A DNA stretch of 64,000 nucleotides, from the NCBI RefSeq assembly GCF_004103715.1, contig NZ_CP035282.1, positions 1,354,673-1,418,672 of the forward strand. Direction: 5' to 3'. A program made the translations under genes and the position numbers. The notes beneath the pieces were generated by a model. That model was given only the letters and a program-made list of their open reading frames with translations, was not told the DNA's origin and did no database searches. Source of the stretch: Acidilutibacter cellobiosedens (GTDB lineage Bacteria > Bacillota > Clostridia > Tissierellales > Acidilutibacteraceae). Shown here piece after piece: positions 1 to 8,771 of this stretch. The first letter of the stretch is position 1, and each line of letters opens with the position of its first letter.

Positions 1-129
1 AGCGAGGAAGAAGCAAGAGCGATGATAGTAAGAGGATTCGTGGAGCCGATTTCAAAAGAACTTCCGCTGGAATATGCGGTTGAGATGAATAATCTGATTA
101 AGCTGGAATTAGAAGGAACAATAGGATAG
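1..129 (+). CDS. sufB: SufB C-terminus (partial, Fe-S assembly scaffold)
   Basis: Only the last 42 codons are in the window; the gene enters from the left edge. The visible tail ([18 protein letters not shown], then an acidic end) matches the conserved C-terminus of SufB, the scaffold subunit of the SufBCD iron-sulfur cluster assembly complex in the cytosol. It stops 12 bases before the sufD start, with an AGGAGG-like ribosome site between them, so it is co-transcribed with sufD, sufS and sufU. SufC is expected just upstream, outside the window. Confidence 0.88.
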   Translation, partial: SEEEARAMIVRGFVEPISKELPLEYAVEMNNLIKLELEGTIG

Positions 130-141
130 GAGGATGAACTC

Positions 142-1251
142 ATGGCTGAATATATAAATGCTGTAAATAGACTTCCGTCTATAACATGGAGATGGGTGAA
201 GGTCAATGAATTATATTTGGATAATTTAATCATTCCCGAAATAAAGGAATATGAATATCCTTATTTGAAATCAACTTCCCATGGAAATATAGAGATAAAA
301 ACCGAAATAAAGAATATGGAATCTTTCTGTCCTTTGAAAGATGAAGGAAAGGATTACGGAGTATCTGAGGATTTGGTTAATTTTGCAAAGAAACATTATA
401 ACAGTTCTCTTTTAATTCATGCGCCTAAAGGAGAAGTGCTGAAAGATCCTATTAAAATTTACCATATGATGGATAATAAAAATCCTAATTTGATTGATAA
501 TAATATAATAATCGGAGAAGAAGACAGTGAGATAACGGTAATCATGGAGTATAACACAGAAAAGAACGTTAGAGCTTTCCATAATGGTATCACAAGAATT
601 TATGCTAAGGATGGAGCTAAAATCAATATAATAAAGGTTCAAAATATGAATGAAGAGTCCAACCATTTTGATTCTAATATGTCGATCATAGGATATAACG
701 GAGAGGTAAATTATATTTCTGTGGAAATAGGAGGAAAAGCAAGTATTACTAATTATGTAAATAATTTAAACGGTACCGAATCCAAGTCCCAAATAAAATC
801 CATATATTTGGGGCGAGGTGATGAAATAAAAGATATAAATTATTTGATGAACCAGAGAGGAAGAAGAAGCCGAAGCAATATAGAAACAAGAGGAGTTTTA
901 AAGGACAGGGCCAAGAAAACATTTAAAGCTACAATAGATTTTAAAAAGGGAGCTTCGAAATCAAAGGGAGCGGAAGAGGAATATGCTATATTATTGGATC
1001 CGACAGTTAAAGCAGATGCTGCGCCTCTGTTACTGTGCCAAGAGGACGATGTCGACGGGGCTCATGCTGCCAGTGCGGGAAGAATAGATGAAAACAAATT
1101 GTTTTATATTATGAGTAGAGGATTTAATGAAAAGGATGCAAGAAAACTTATAATAGAGGCTTCTTTCAGACCTATAATTGATGAAATCGTAGAAGATGAT
1201 TTGAGAGAAAAGATTCTTGATGAAATTCAAAGGAGATTAACCAATGAATAG
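142..1251 (+). CDS. sufD: SufD, Fe-S cluster assembly protein
   Basis: This 369-aa protein is the SufD partner of SufB in the SufBCD scaffold that builds Fe-S clusters using sulfur delivered by SufS-SufU. The C-terminal half has the SufB/SufD beta-helix character. The block DDVDGAHAASAGRIDENKLF (residues about 302-321) is typical of the family and includes the conserved His near 308. No Cys-rich or membrane segment is present. The length is usual for clostridial SufD. It overlaps the start of sufS by 8 bases, indicating translational coupling. SufB and SufD are paralogs; the position directly after a SufB tail decides for SufD. Confidence 0.9.
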   Translation: MAEYINAVNRLPSITWRWVKVNELYLDNLIIPEIKEYEYPYLKSTSHGNIEIKTEIKNMESFCPLKDEGKDYGVSEDLVNFAKKHYNSSLLIHAPKGEVLKDPIKIYHMMDNKNPNLIDNNIIIGEEDSEITVIMEYNTEKNVRAFHNGITRIYAKDGAKINIIKVQNMNEESNHFDSNMSIIGYNGEVNYISVEIGGKASITNYVNNLNGTESKSQIKSIYLGRGDEIKDINYLMNQRGRRSRSNIETRGVLKDRAKKTFKATIDFKKGASKSKGAEEEYAILLDPTVKADAAPLLLCQEDDVDGAHAASAGRIDENKLFYIMSRGFNEKDARKLIIEASFRPIIDEIVEDDLREKILDEIQRRLTNE

Positions 1252-2494
1252 AATAGATGATGCACAGATAGAAAAAATTAGAAAGGATTTTAAAGTTTTT
1301 TCTCAAAAGATAAATGGGAAAAAGATTGTCTATTTGGATAATGCCGCTACCACTCAGAGGCCGGAGAGCGTTATAAAAGCAGTTGAAAATTATTATGATA
1401 CTTCTAATGCCAATCCTCACAGAGGTGCCCATGCTTTAAGTATAAGAGCGACAAAGGTATATGAAGACGGAAGAGAAAAAGTAAGAAAGTTCATTAATGC
1501 TAAAAGTACCAAGGAAATAATCTTTACTAAAAATTCTACTGAAGCCCTTAATTTAATTGCTAATTCCTACGGAATGAATTTTATTAATAAAGATGATGAA
1601 ATAGTGATACCCATATCGGAACATCACAGTAATTTAATACCATGGCAAAGAGTGGCAAAGACAAAGGGTGCTGTATTGAAGTATATGTATATAGATGACG
1701 AAGGCAGACTAACGGATGAGGAAATAAGATCAAAGATTACGGAAAAAACCAAGTTAGTATCTATAGCTCATGTTACAAATACTTTAGGAGTAGTATATCC
1801 AATAGAAAAAATCATTGATTATGCGCATAAAAAAGGTGCAATAGTAGTGGTAGATGCTGCTCAAAGTGTTCCTCATATGGCTGAAGATGTACAGAAACTT
1901 GATGCGGATTTCATGGTTTTTTCAGGTCATAAAATGTTATCTCCCATGGGCATAGGGGTGTTGTACGGAAAAGAAAATATTTTGGAAAAGATGCCCCCTT
2001 TCTTATTGGGAGGAGATATGATAGAATATGTATCGGAGCAAGATGCTACTTTTGCAGAACTTCCCTTTAAATTTGAAGCAGGTACTCAATATGTAGAGGG
2101 AGTCGCAGGGCTTTCTGCAGCAATAGATTATATAGAGAATTTAGGCTTTGATTTTATAAGGGAAGTTGAAAATCAGTTGACCGAATATGCCCTGGATGAA
2201 ATGGGGAAGATTCCATATGTAACTGTATATGGCCCTTTAAATATGAAGGATAGAGCAGGAGTAATCTCATTTAATATTAAGGATGTACATCCTCATGATG
2301 TGGCAACTATAGTAGACAGCAATTATGGAGTGGCTTTAAGGTCAGGACATCATTGTGCCCAGCCTTTAATGACCTATTTAAATCTTAATGCTACTTGCAG
2401 AATAAGCTTTTATTTCTATAATACAAAGGAAGATGTGGATATATTTATCAGGAGTATCAAAGACGTAAGGAGATGGCTTGGATATGAGTCTTAA
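1244..2494 (+). CDS. sufS: SufS, group II cysteine desulfurase
   Basis: This is a PLP-dependent cysteine desulfurase (416 aa) that takes sulfur from L-cysteine and passes it to SufU for Fe-S cluster assembly. Visible hallmarks are YLDNAATTQRP near the N-terminus, NPHRGAHALS, the PLP lysine K230 in FSGHKMLSPMG, and the persulfide-forming C371 in RSGHHCAQPLM. The RSGHHCAQP context separates group II (SufS) from IscS/NifS. It overlaps sufD by 8 bases and its 3' end overlaps the sufU start region, so all are translated from one message. Confidence 0.95.
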   Translation: MNRIDDAQIEKIRKDFKVFSQKINGKKIVYLDNAATTQRPESVIKAVENYYDTSNANPHRGAHALSIRATKVYEDGREKVRKFINAKSTKEIIFTKNSTEALNLIANSYGMNFINKDDEIVIPISEHHSNLIPWQRVAKTKGAVLKYMYIDDEGRLTDEEIRSKITEKTKLVSIAHVTNTLGVVYPIEKIIDYAHKKGAIVVVDAAQSVPHMAEDVQKLDADFMVFSGHKMLSPMGIGVLYGKENILEKMPPFLLGGDMIEYVSEQDATFAELPFKFEAGTQYVEGVAGLSAAIDYIENLGFDFIREVENQLTEYALDEMGKIPYVTVYGPLNMKDRAGVISFNIKDVHPHDVATIVDSNYGVALRSGHHCAQPLMTYLNLNATCRISFYFYNTKEDVDIFIRSIKDVRRWLGYES

Positions 2495-2906
2495 TGACAT
2501 ATATACGGAACTCATAATAGAGCACAACCAGCATAGTCCCAACAAAAAACATTTAGATCATCCTGACCACGTGGAATTAGGACATAATCCCAGTTGCGGA
2601 GATGAGATATCTTTGGAATTGAAGTTTAACGGAGACATAATAGAAGATGCTTCCTTTACAGGTCACGGATGTGCCATATCTCAAGCTTCAACATCTATAA
2701 TGATAGATACTATAAAGGGTAAAACCAAAGAAGAAGCATCAAAGTTAGCGGATATGTTTATAAAGATGATAAAAAAGGAAATAACAGATGAAAAAGAATT
2801 AGAAAAATTGGAAGATGCAATTGCATTTAAAAATATTTCAAATATGCCTGCAAGAGTTAAATGTGCTGTTCTTTCATGGCATACTTTGAAAGAGTCTATT
2901 AAATAA
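2484..2906 (+). CDS. sufU: SufU, zinc-dependent sulfurtransferase
   Basis: SufU (140 aa) accepts persulfide sulfur from SufS in Gram-positive bacteria. The zinc/sulfur ligands are visible: C38 and D40 in NPSCGDEI, C63 in GHGCAISQAS, and C127 near the C-terminus in VKCAVLSWHTL. The insertion between C63 and C127 is the type found in SufU rather than IscU. ATG at 2484 is preferred (AAGGAG 11 bases upstream); a TTG at 2478 is also in frame but very close to the ribosome site. The gene is the last in the suf operon and is followed directly by a strong hairpin. Confidence 0.93.
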   Translation: MSLNDIYTELIIEHNQHSPNKKHLDHPDHVELGHNPSCGDEISLELKFNGDIIEDASFTGHGCAISQASTSIMIDTIKGKTKEEASKLADMFIKMIKKEITDEKELEKLEDAIAFKNISNMPARVKCAVLSWHTLKESIK

Positions 2907-2942
2907 TCCTTGATACCTTCAAGATATCAAGGATTATTTAAT
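2902..2942 (+). terminator. Terminator of the suf operon
   Basis: A 14-bp inverted repeat (arms 2902-2915 and 2925-2938) overlaps the end of sufU and is followed by T-rich sequence. It is the expected end of the suf transcript. Confidence 0.75.
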
Positions 2943-3290
2943 TATTACGTTATTTTTAAGTATAATTATAGAATTAAAGTTATAATGTTATAATATGCTT
3001 GTTAAAAATACATAAATATTTATTTTGTATTGTCCATGATGTAAAATAATATCTTGTATATGATGATATAGTTTACCTAAGTACAGGGTTAATGATGTTT
3101 TTTATATGTTACTCATTTAACATAGGATGATATATAGGAGCTGAATTAATATACATAAATTATATGATTTGATGTATAATTTATGTTTTTGTAATTATTA
3201 TAGGGATGTTGTATTATAGAGTTAGGTAATAAAAATTTTTAGATGGAATTCCACTATTATTAAACAAAAGTTAATATTAAAATAATTTTT
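2943..3290. other. AT-rich intergenic region without a supported gene
   Basis: About 350 bases of very AT-rich sequence lie between the suf terminator and the next gene. All frames are broken by stops. Several TATAAT-like hexamers occur, but base composition alone would give these, so no promoter is called. I see no RNA gene or clear repeat. Confidence 0.5.
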
Positions 3291-3317
3291 GAGGAGGGAA
3301 GGGAGTATCCCGAGAAG

Positions 3318-3839
3318 ATGTTTAAAAATACAAGAAAGATTAAAAAATGGGAATCATGGGGAATCATATGGACTATTATTTTGGGTTTTCTCCTTTATTT
3401 TGCTTTTGAATTGTCGGGAAATTGTTGGATAGTCGGAATTATAAGCCCTATTAATAAAAGCCTTTGGGAATATTTAAAAATAAGTTATTGGAGCGTTGTA
3501 TTATTTTCATTAATTGAATACCACTGTATAAAAAAAGAAACTAATGGATTTTTTATTGGGAAATTTGCTGAGATACTCATATTGGATTTAATTTTCGGAT
3601 TAGGACATTATATTTTTATCACAGCATTCGGCAGTTCTCAATTATGGGCGGATATAATTTTCTATGGTACAGGGGTATTTCTTGGAGGAATAATTAGCTT
3701 AAGTATCATGAAAAAAGATGTATCCGGCAAATTAAATTTTGTGGGACTGTTGGCTATGATTATAATAGGGATACTTTTTATATATTTTACTTTTTATCCG
3801 TTACATATTCCTTTGTTTATGGATTCTGTTACATTTTGA
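3318..3839 (+). CDS. DUF6512-like integral membrane protein
   Basis: This 173-aa hydrophobic protein has about five predicted membrane segments (residues about 13-35, 57-75, 85-105, 112-130 and 143-165). The N-terminal motif combining FELSGN and SPINKSLWEYLKISYWS resembles the DUF6512 family of clostridial membrane proteins, whose function is unknown. The ATG at 3318 has a purine-rich leader (GAGGAGGGAAGGGAG) upstream, slightly distant. It stands alone after a terminator and converges on the vanG-type ligase gene. The family assignment is from remembered motif resemblance. Confidence 0.6.
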   Translation: MFKNTRKIKKWESWGIIWTIILGFLLYFAFELSGNCWIVGIISPINKSLWEYLKISYWSVVLFSLIEYHCIKKETNGFFIGKFAEILILDLIFGLGHYIFITAFGSSQLWADIIFYGTGVFLGGIISLSIMKKDVSGKLNFVGLLAMIIIGILFIYFTFYPLHIPLFMDSVTF

Positions 3840-3866
3840 TCAGATTATCAAAAGATTTCCGCCATT

Positions 3867-4922
3867 TTATACATTTATTGCAAGTTCTATCAGAGAATCT
3901 AAAATCTGTTCAAAAGTCATTCCGATGCCTTTCAGCATATTGGGATATCTGCTGCGGATAGTAAAGCCCGGAATGGTATTGACCTCATTGAAGATAATTT
4001 CCTTGTTTGGGGTCAGAAACATATCGACTCTTGCAAGGCCGGAACATCCGAGAGCGCGATAGATGGCAACGGCAGTTTGCTTAATAGCCATGGAGATATC
4101 TTTATCAATGGGGGCAGGCATATGAATTTTATATGTTTTACCGGCATATTTTTCGGTATAATCGAAAAAACCTTTGGTTTGTGACAGTTTTATTTCATCT
4201 ACTTCACCGACGGTCAGATTATTGGTGCCGAGAATAGCACAACCTACTTCAGAGCCTTCAATGGCTTCTTCGATAACTACTTTGTTATCATATTGAAAAG
4301 CAGCGGCAATTGCGTTGAGGAGCTCATCCTCACCGAGAATTTTGGTGATACCGAGAGAAGAACCGGCCTTTGCTGGCTTAACAAATAAAGGATAGTTTAG
4401 AAATTTTGTTTTGTCTATTATTTCCTCTTCTGATATTTCGTATTGTATTGCTACGGAAGAAGGGGTTTTTACTCCGGCCGATTCAACAATTTTGTGGGCC
4501 ATATCTTTATCCATGCATAGAGCAGAACTCAAAGTATTACATCCCACAAAAGGAATATAAGCCAGTTCAAGTAATCCCTGTACTGTCCCGTCTTCTCCGT
4601 TTTTCCCATGAAGTACCGGAAATACCACATCAATTTTAGTATTTTTTATAGTGTTTCCATGGAATTCAATTATTCCGTGAATATCACGGCTGGGTGAAAT
4701 AATGGCCGGAACGCAAGGACCGTTGTTTAGCCATGTATCATCTGCGATTTGTTCATAAGGACCATAGTATCTCATCCAATTTCCGTCTCGGGTGATTCCG
4801 ATCAGGATTATTTCATAATTTTTTGGATTTAAATTGGTGACAACAGAATAGGCGGATTGCAGAGAAATATCATATTCTGAAGAACATCCGCCAAATAAAA
4901 CTAAAACTTTTTTCTTTTTCAT
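3867..4922 (-). CDS. vanG: VanG-type D-alanine--D-serine (or D-Ala) ligase
   Basis: This 351-aa ATP-grasp ligase joins D-Ala to a D-amino acid for peptidoglycan precursors. The N-terminal FGGCSSEYDISLQSA, the central FPVLHGKNGEDGTVQGLLEL and LSSALCMDKDMAHKI, the ATP-grasp FVKPAKAGSSLGITK, and the C-terminal FNEVNTIPGFT with SRYPNMLKGIGM follow the VanG ligase (D-Ser-forming) much more closely than housekeeping Ddl, including the FFDYTEKY segment. It starts 6 bases after the vanW stop with an AAAGGAG site. No vanT (serine racemase), vanXY or vanRS genes are in the window, so resistance cannot be inferred. It may be an accessory ligase whose specificity needs an assay. Confidence 0.8.
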   Translation of the reverse strand: MKKKKVLVLFGGCSSEYDISLQSAYSVVTNLNPKNYEIILIGITRDGNWMRYYGPYEQIADDTWLNNGPCVPAIISPSRDIHGIIEFHGNTIKNTKIDVVFPVLHGKNGEDGTVQGLLELAYIPFVGCNTLSSALCMDKDMAHKIVESAGVKTPSSVAIQYEISEEEIIDKTKFLNYPLFVKPAKAGSSLGITKILGEDELLNAIAAAFQYDNKVVIEEAIEGSEVGCAILGTNNLTVGEVDEIKLSQTKGFFDYTEKYAGKTYKIHMPAPIDKDISMAIKQTAVAIYRALGCSGLARVDMFLTPNKEIIFNEVNTIPGFTIRSRYPNMLKGIGMTFEQILDSLIELAINV

Positions 4923-4928
4923 ATTATC

Positions 4929-5756
4929 TTATTCTCCTTTGTTAATAATTTCGATATCTTTCGGTAATGAATAACCTATTTCGCATAGGTTTGTATATAG
5001 CTTGGATTCCGCTATAATCTCATTCGTGTTTTTATCAATTTTTTGCTGATATATTGAAACCTGTTCATAAATCTTATCATGTTCTTTATAAAATATTTTG
5101 TCTCGATTGGTGATTTCATACTTATAGTCAGTATCCATGTCAGTCAAAATACGGCCGTAGATATATGAATCATCAAAGGATATTAAAATTTGAAATGTGA
5201 TATTGGTTTCATTTTTTACTTTTAAATCCAGCCAGCCTTCACTTACCGTAGCATCTATACCCTCTGGCTCATCAGGGTCCGGATATGGGAAGGTCATTAT
5301 TTTGTGAGGATGGCGTTCTATAATTGTGAGAGGGGTATGAAGAAATAGCCAAAACAGCATATTGCTAAGCTGACATAGTCCTCCCCCTGGGACTGTGACA
5401 AGATTGTCATTTATAACGCATAGACCGTCCTTATATTTTTCGTATTTTTCAGCGTATCTTACAAGCTGCCAAAATGAAAAAGTTTCTTCGGGCCTGATCA
5501 ATATTTTATTGACAGTCTCTGCGGCTAAATGAAGGTTGAATACCTTATTTTCCTGATATTTCATATCGAATCCCGTTTTTTCATTTAGAAGGGTGGACTT
5601 AGATTCATATATTGAAAAAGGAAGAGGTTCTTCATTTTTTGTTTTTACATAATGATTTTTGTCGAAAAACATTTTGATGTAAAAACAGAACCTTCGCTGT
5701 GCCCTTCGGAGGGGTAATAAAAACGGAAATATTTCCGTTATTCTTCTTCTTTTCAT
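4929..5756 (-). CDS. vanW: VanW family protein
   Basis: VanW-like proteins sit in vanG and vanB operons and elsewhere; their biochemical role is unknown. This one (275 aa) carries the conserved VanW core: NLHLAAETVNKILIRPEETFSFW, then VPGGGLCQLSNMLFWLFLHT and ERHPHKIMTFPYPDPDEPEG. The start is the ATG at 5756, preceded by AAAGGAG at the right distance; an ATG twelve codons further upstream lacks a ribosome site. The vanW-vanG order and tight spacing match the core of vanG operons. No signal peptide is seen. Confidence 0.85.
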   Translation of the reverse strand: MKRRRITEIFPFLLPLRRAQRRFCFYIKMFFDKNHYVKTKNEEPLPFSIYESKSTLLNEKTGFDMKYQENKVFNLHLAAETVNKILIRPEETFSFWQLVRYAEKYEKYKDGLCVINDNLVTVPGGGLCQLSNMLFWLFLHTPLTIIERHPHKIMTFPYPDPDEPEGIDATVSEGWLDLKVKNETNITFQILISFDDSYIYGRILTDMDTDYKYEITNRDKIFYKEHDKIYEQVSIYQQKIDKNTNEIIAESKLYTNLCEIGYSLPKDIEIINKGE

Positions 5757-5963
5757 CTTGCTGATCTCCTTTGTTAAAATGTTAAAGCTCATTTGTTTGG
5801 TATTTTTAATATAACAGAACTAAATAAGCGGTGTTTAAAGAAATACTTATTAATATCTTAAGTTTTTCTTAATTTTTTGTATTTTAATTTAAAAATTTTA
5901 CCAATTATAGTTTTCATATGTTATTATTTAAATATATTATTAAGTACATTGGAGGTATGGAAT

Positions 5964-6674
5964 ATGAATGAAGTTTTAAAACAGCTTAAAGAAAGAAAAT
6001 CCGTACGTATATTTGAGGAGAAGGATATTCCTGCTACGGTTAAGGATGAAGTGATTGGGGCGGCTTTTGAAGCTCCCACTGCCGGCAATATGATGTTTTA
6101 CACCATAATTGACGTGACGGATCCAAAGATTAAAGACAGATTATCAATACTTTGCGATAACCAGCCTTTTATCGCTAAAGCACCCCTTATGCTTGTTTTC
6201 TTGGCCGATTGTGAAAGATGGTACAGAACATATATTGCAGCTGATGCCTCTCCAAGAAAACCGTCGGCAGGAGATCTTTTCCTTGCCTGCGCAGACGCAT
6301 TGATTGCTGCTCAAAATACCGTTGTAGCTGCCCATTCGTTAGGTTTGGGTTCCTGCTATATAGGTGATATTCTTGAAAATTGCGAACAGATAAGAGAACT
6401 TATTAAATTACCGACTTATACGGTACCCATAGCCTTAGTTGTTTACGGCTATCCTACTGAACAACAGCTCAGCAGGAAAAAACCGCCTCGTTTTGATCGA
6501 AGCCACATTCTTCATGAAAATTGTTATAGAGAAATGAAATCGCAAGAACTTCTTGATATGTACAAGAAACAAGGAAGTAATGAAATTATTAAAGACCTCT
6601 GCAATCGTAAATATATGTCTGATTTTGCTTTGGAGATGAATCGGTCCGTGGCTGAATATCTGAAGAATTTTTAA
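5964..6674 (+). CDS. Nitroreductase family protein
   Basis: This is a flavin-dependent oxidoreductase of the nitroreductase fold (236 aa). The N-terminal LKERKSVRIFEEKDIP contains the Arg-Ser-x-Arg FMN phosphate-binding pattern. The central AADALIAAQNTVVAAHSLGL and the SCYIGDILEN region are typical of the family. A C-terminal extension of about 50 residues beyond the core carries scattered cysteines (HENCYREM, DLCNRKYM) without a CxxC pattern. The start is ATG 5964, with GGAGG 11 bases upstream. It is divergent from vanW. The physiological substrate cannot be read from sequence. Confidence 0.85.
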   Translation: MNEVLKQLKERKSVRIFEEKDIPATVKDEVIGAAFEAPTAGNMMFYTIIDVTDPKIKDRLSILCDNQPFIAKAPLMLVFLADCERWYRTYIAADASPRKPSAGDLFLACADALIAAQNTVVAAHSLGLGSCYIGDILENCEQIRELIKLPTYTVPIALVVYGYPTEQQLSRKKPPRFDRSHILHENCYREMKSQELLDMYKKQGSNEIIKDLCNRKYMSDFALEMNRSVAEYLKNF

Positions 6675-6692
6675 AAGACAGGGGTACGTTTC

Positions 6693-6868
6693 GAGACCAG
6701 TGATAAAGTTGTTATTTTTAAAAATTACTCCAGCAAAAATGCGGATTTGTAGATATAAAAAATTAAAAAATCAGACTTTTTCACTGGTCTCGGACGTTTC
6801 ATTTGTCTTGCCTGGAAAGATAGGGGGACGGTTCTTTTTGTTTGATTCAAACAAAAAGAACCGTCCCC
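6693..6868. repeat. REP-like palindromic element upstream of an ABC exporter
   Basis: Two nested inverted repeats are visible. The outer one is an 11-bp repeat, GAGACCAGTGA (6693-6703) and its complement (6781-6791). Next to it lies a near-perfect 21-bp stem with a 3-base loop (arms 6824-6844 and 6848-6868), containing GGGGACGGTTCTTTTTG. Sequences with this GGGGACGGTTC core recur as mobile palindromes in clostridial and related genomes, often linked to REP-associated (IS200-like) transposases. No transposase is next to it here, and copy number cannot be checked from one window. Confidence 0.6.
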
Positions 6869-6909
6869 TGAAAGGGTATATTAATAGAAAATTTACGGGA
6901 GGGAATAGC

Positions 6910-8601
6910 GTGAGAAAGTTAAACGGTATTATTCAGTTATATGATTATGTAAAGAGAAGAAAAGCGGTATTCTTTGGAATGCTTATATTATCATGTATTG
7001 TAGCGTTTTTCGAGTTGATACCTGTCCAGTTATTGGGTGCGCTCGTTGACGTAATAGGGAAAGTTAAGTTAACCTCTTATAAGCTGATTTATGTTAAAAT
7101 ATTCGGGACGTCTCCTGTAAATTTAATCATTGCATTTGGTATTGTGTATATGTTGGAAGGCGTGTTTTCGTTGTTATATGGATCTGCGGTAACTTTATTT
7201 AATAACAGAATTATTGAAGATGTCAGAAACGATGCTTTCCGGTGGGTTATGAGCGGTGACGATAATGAGAAAATCAGAGTGGGAGATATTATATCAAGAA
7301 TCACGGGAGACGTGGAAGCGGTTACCAGGGCTATAGCAGGGCCTCTTAACGGATTTCTGACAAGCATACTGTCTTTAATTTTCAGCTTGGTTATATTTGC
7401 CCTTTGGAATATAAAACTGGCGGCTATTTCAGCAGCTTTAGCTCCTGTAATATATCTTCTTTCCAAATGGGTTACAAAGAGGAGCCAGGAACTTGCCAGG
7501 ATGGAAAGAAAATCCTTTGGCAACATAAGCGATTTTTTATCGGACGTACTGTCCAATATTACATTGATAAAGTCATATAGAACCGAAAAAGAAGAAGGCA
7601 AAAGGTTTTGCAGATATAACGGTGATATAAGCGGGTACAGAAAATCAACTATGCACCTGTTTAATCGTTATTGGCCGTCGGTAAGGGGGGTTCAGGCCTT
7701 CGGGTTTGTGGCAACGCTTTTGATAACATATCACGGTATAAATGCCGGCAGGTTTAGTGTCGGGGATATCCTTGTTGTGTATACGTATTTAACTAAAATT
7801 TACGCACCTATGATTTTAATCAGCAGATACGGAAACGAACTGTCTCAGGCGGATGCAGCCTTGGAACGGGTTTTTGAGCTGAAGCCCAAGAGAAATTTCA
7901 TATCGGCTGATAAACAGGCATCCGATATGGACTACGCAGACAAACCCCTGGCAGTTGAATTTAAGGAAGTTTCCATAAAGAACGATGAAAATTTGGTAAT
8001 CCATGACTTATCCTTTAGTGCAAAACCGGGGCAGTTAATAGCGATAATAGGGGAAAGCGGCAGCGGGAAAAGTACGTTTATAAATTCTTTGGCTGGACTG
8101 ACAACCATTAATGAGGGAAAAATTGTGTTAAATAACACGGATGTTTCCAGGGATAAGGAAACTTTGAAAAATTCTTTTAGAATATGTTTTCAAAACCCAT
8201 ATATTTTAAAAAGAAGTATAATTGAAAATTTGAACTACGGAAATCAGGAGAAAAGTGAAAATTTAGATGAACTATGTGAAAAGCTCGGAATCGATGAAAT
8301 AATCAAAAATAGGGGATATGATTTTAAGCTGGATTCCATAAATAAGAATCTGTCCGGCGGTGAGCAGAGAAGATTTGCATTGTGCAGAACATTAAACAGA
8401 TATGCCCCTGCTTATGCCTTTGACGAACCGACGGCGGAACTTGACTTGGAAAACAGATTGAAGGTTGTATCGCTGCTCGGAGAAATAAAGGGCAAATCGA
8501 CTGTTTTTGTTGCAACCCATGATGAAGAATTGATAAAATTAGCCGACAAAGTAATTAAGATTGATAACGGAGTAGGAAAGGTTATTAAAGCAGTTAATTA
8601 G
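6910..8601 (+). CDS. ABC transporter, fused membrane and ATPase domains
   Basis: This is a half-size ABC exporter (563 aa). The N-terminal 300 residues contain about six membrane helices of the type I exporter fold. The C-terminal nucleotide-binding domain has Walker A GESGSGKST, the signature LSGGEQRR and Walker B YAFDEPTAELD. The start is GTG 6910, with GGGAGGG immediately upstream. A longer in-frame reading to 6700 would translate the palindromic repeat and is rejected. No peptidase C39 domain is present. The substrate is unknown. It functions as a homodimer or with a second half-transporter not seen nearby. Confidence 0.85.
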   Translation: MRKLNGIIQLYDYVKRRKAVFFGMLILSCIVAFFELIPVQLLGALVDVIGKVKLTSYKLIYVKIFGTSPVNLIIAFGIVYMLEGVFSLLYGSAVTLFNNRIIEDVRNDAFRWVMSGDDNEKIRVGDIISRITGDVEAVTRAIAGPLNGFLTSILSLIFSLVIFALWNIKLAAISAALAPVIYLLSKWVTKRSQELARMERKSFGNISDFLSDVLSNITLIKSYRTEKEEGKRFCRYNGDISGYRKSTMHLFNRYWPSVRGVQAFGFVATLLITYHGINAGRFSVGDILVVYTYLTKIYAPMILISRYGNELSQADAALERVFELKPKRNFISADKQASDMDYADKPLAVEFKEVSIKNDENLVIHDLSFSAKPGQLIAIIGESGSGKSTFINSLAGLTTINEGKIVLNNTDVSRDKETLKNSFRICFQNPYILKRSIIENLNYGNQEKSENLDELCEKLGIDEIIKNRGYDFKLDSINKNLSGGEQRRFALCRTLNRYAPAYAFDEPTAELDLENRLKVVSLLGEIKGKSTVFVATHDEELIKLADKVIKIDNGVGKVIKAVN

Positions 8602-8617
8602 ACTGATTTATACAATT

Positions 8618-8642
8618 TAAGAAAACATAGTATGTTTTCTTA
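8618..8642. terminator. Perfect inverted repeat after the ABC exporter gene
   Basis: A 12-bp perfect repeat with a single-base loop (arms 8618-8629 and 8631-8642) lies 17 bases after the stop codon. The T-run that follows is weak, so termination efficiency is uncertain. Confidence 0.45.
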
Positions 8643-8771
8643 GTAACTTTATTGGTAAATTTTATAACTAATAGTGAAGGATTAAGTTATTTCAATACAT
8701 ATTAGTATAGGATTTAACATTAATTTAGAGTTCTGCAGCTAACTGAAAATTTATTAGATAAGGAGGAATTT

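Noticed and set aside
2943-3290. Promoter or small RNA in the long gap after suf
   Set aside because: Many TATAAT-like hexamers but no well-spaced -35 or stable fold that stands out from the AT-rich background.
3867-5756. Glycopeptide resistance operon
   Set aside because: Only vanW and vanG-like genes are present; racemase, peptidase and two-component genes are missing nearby, so resistance is not claimed.
6700-6909. Seventy extra in-frame codons before the ABC exporter start
   Set aside because: They translate the palindromic repeat and have no ribosome site; GTG 6910 has GGGAGGG directly upstream.
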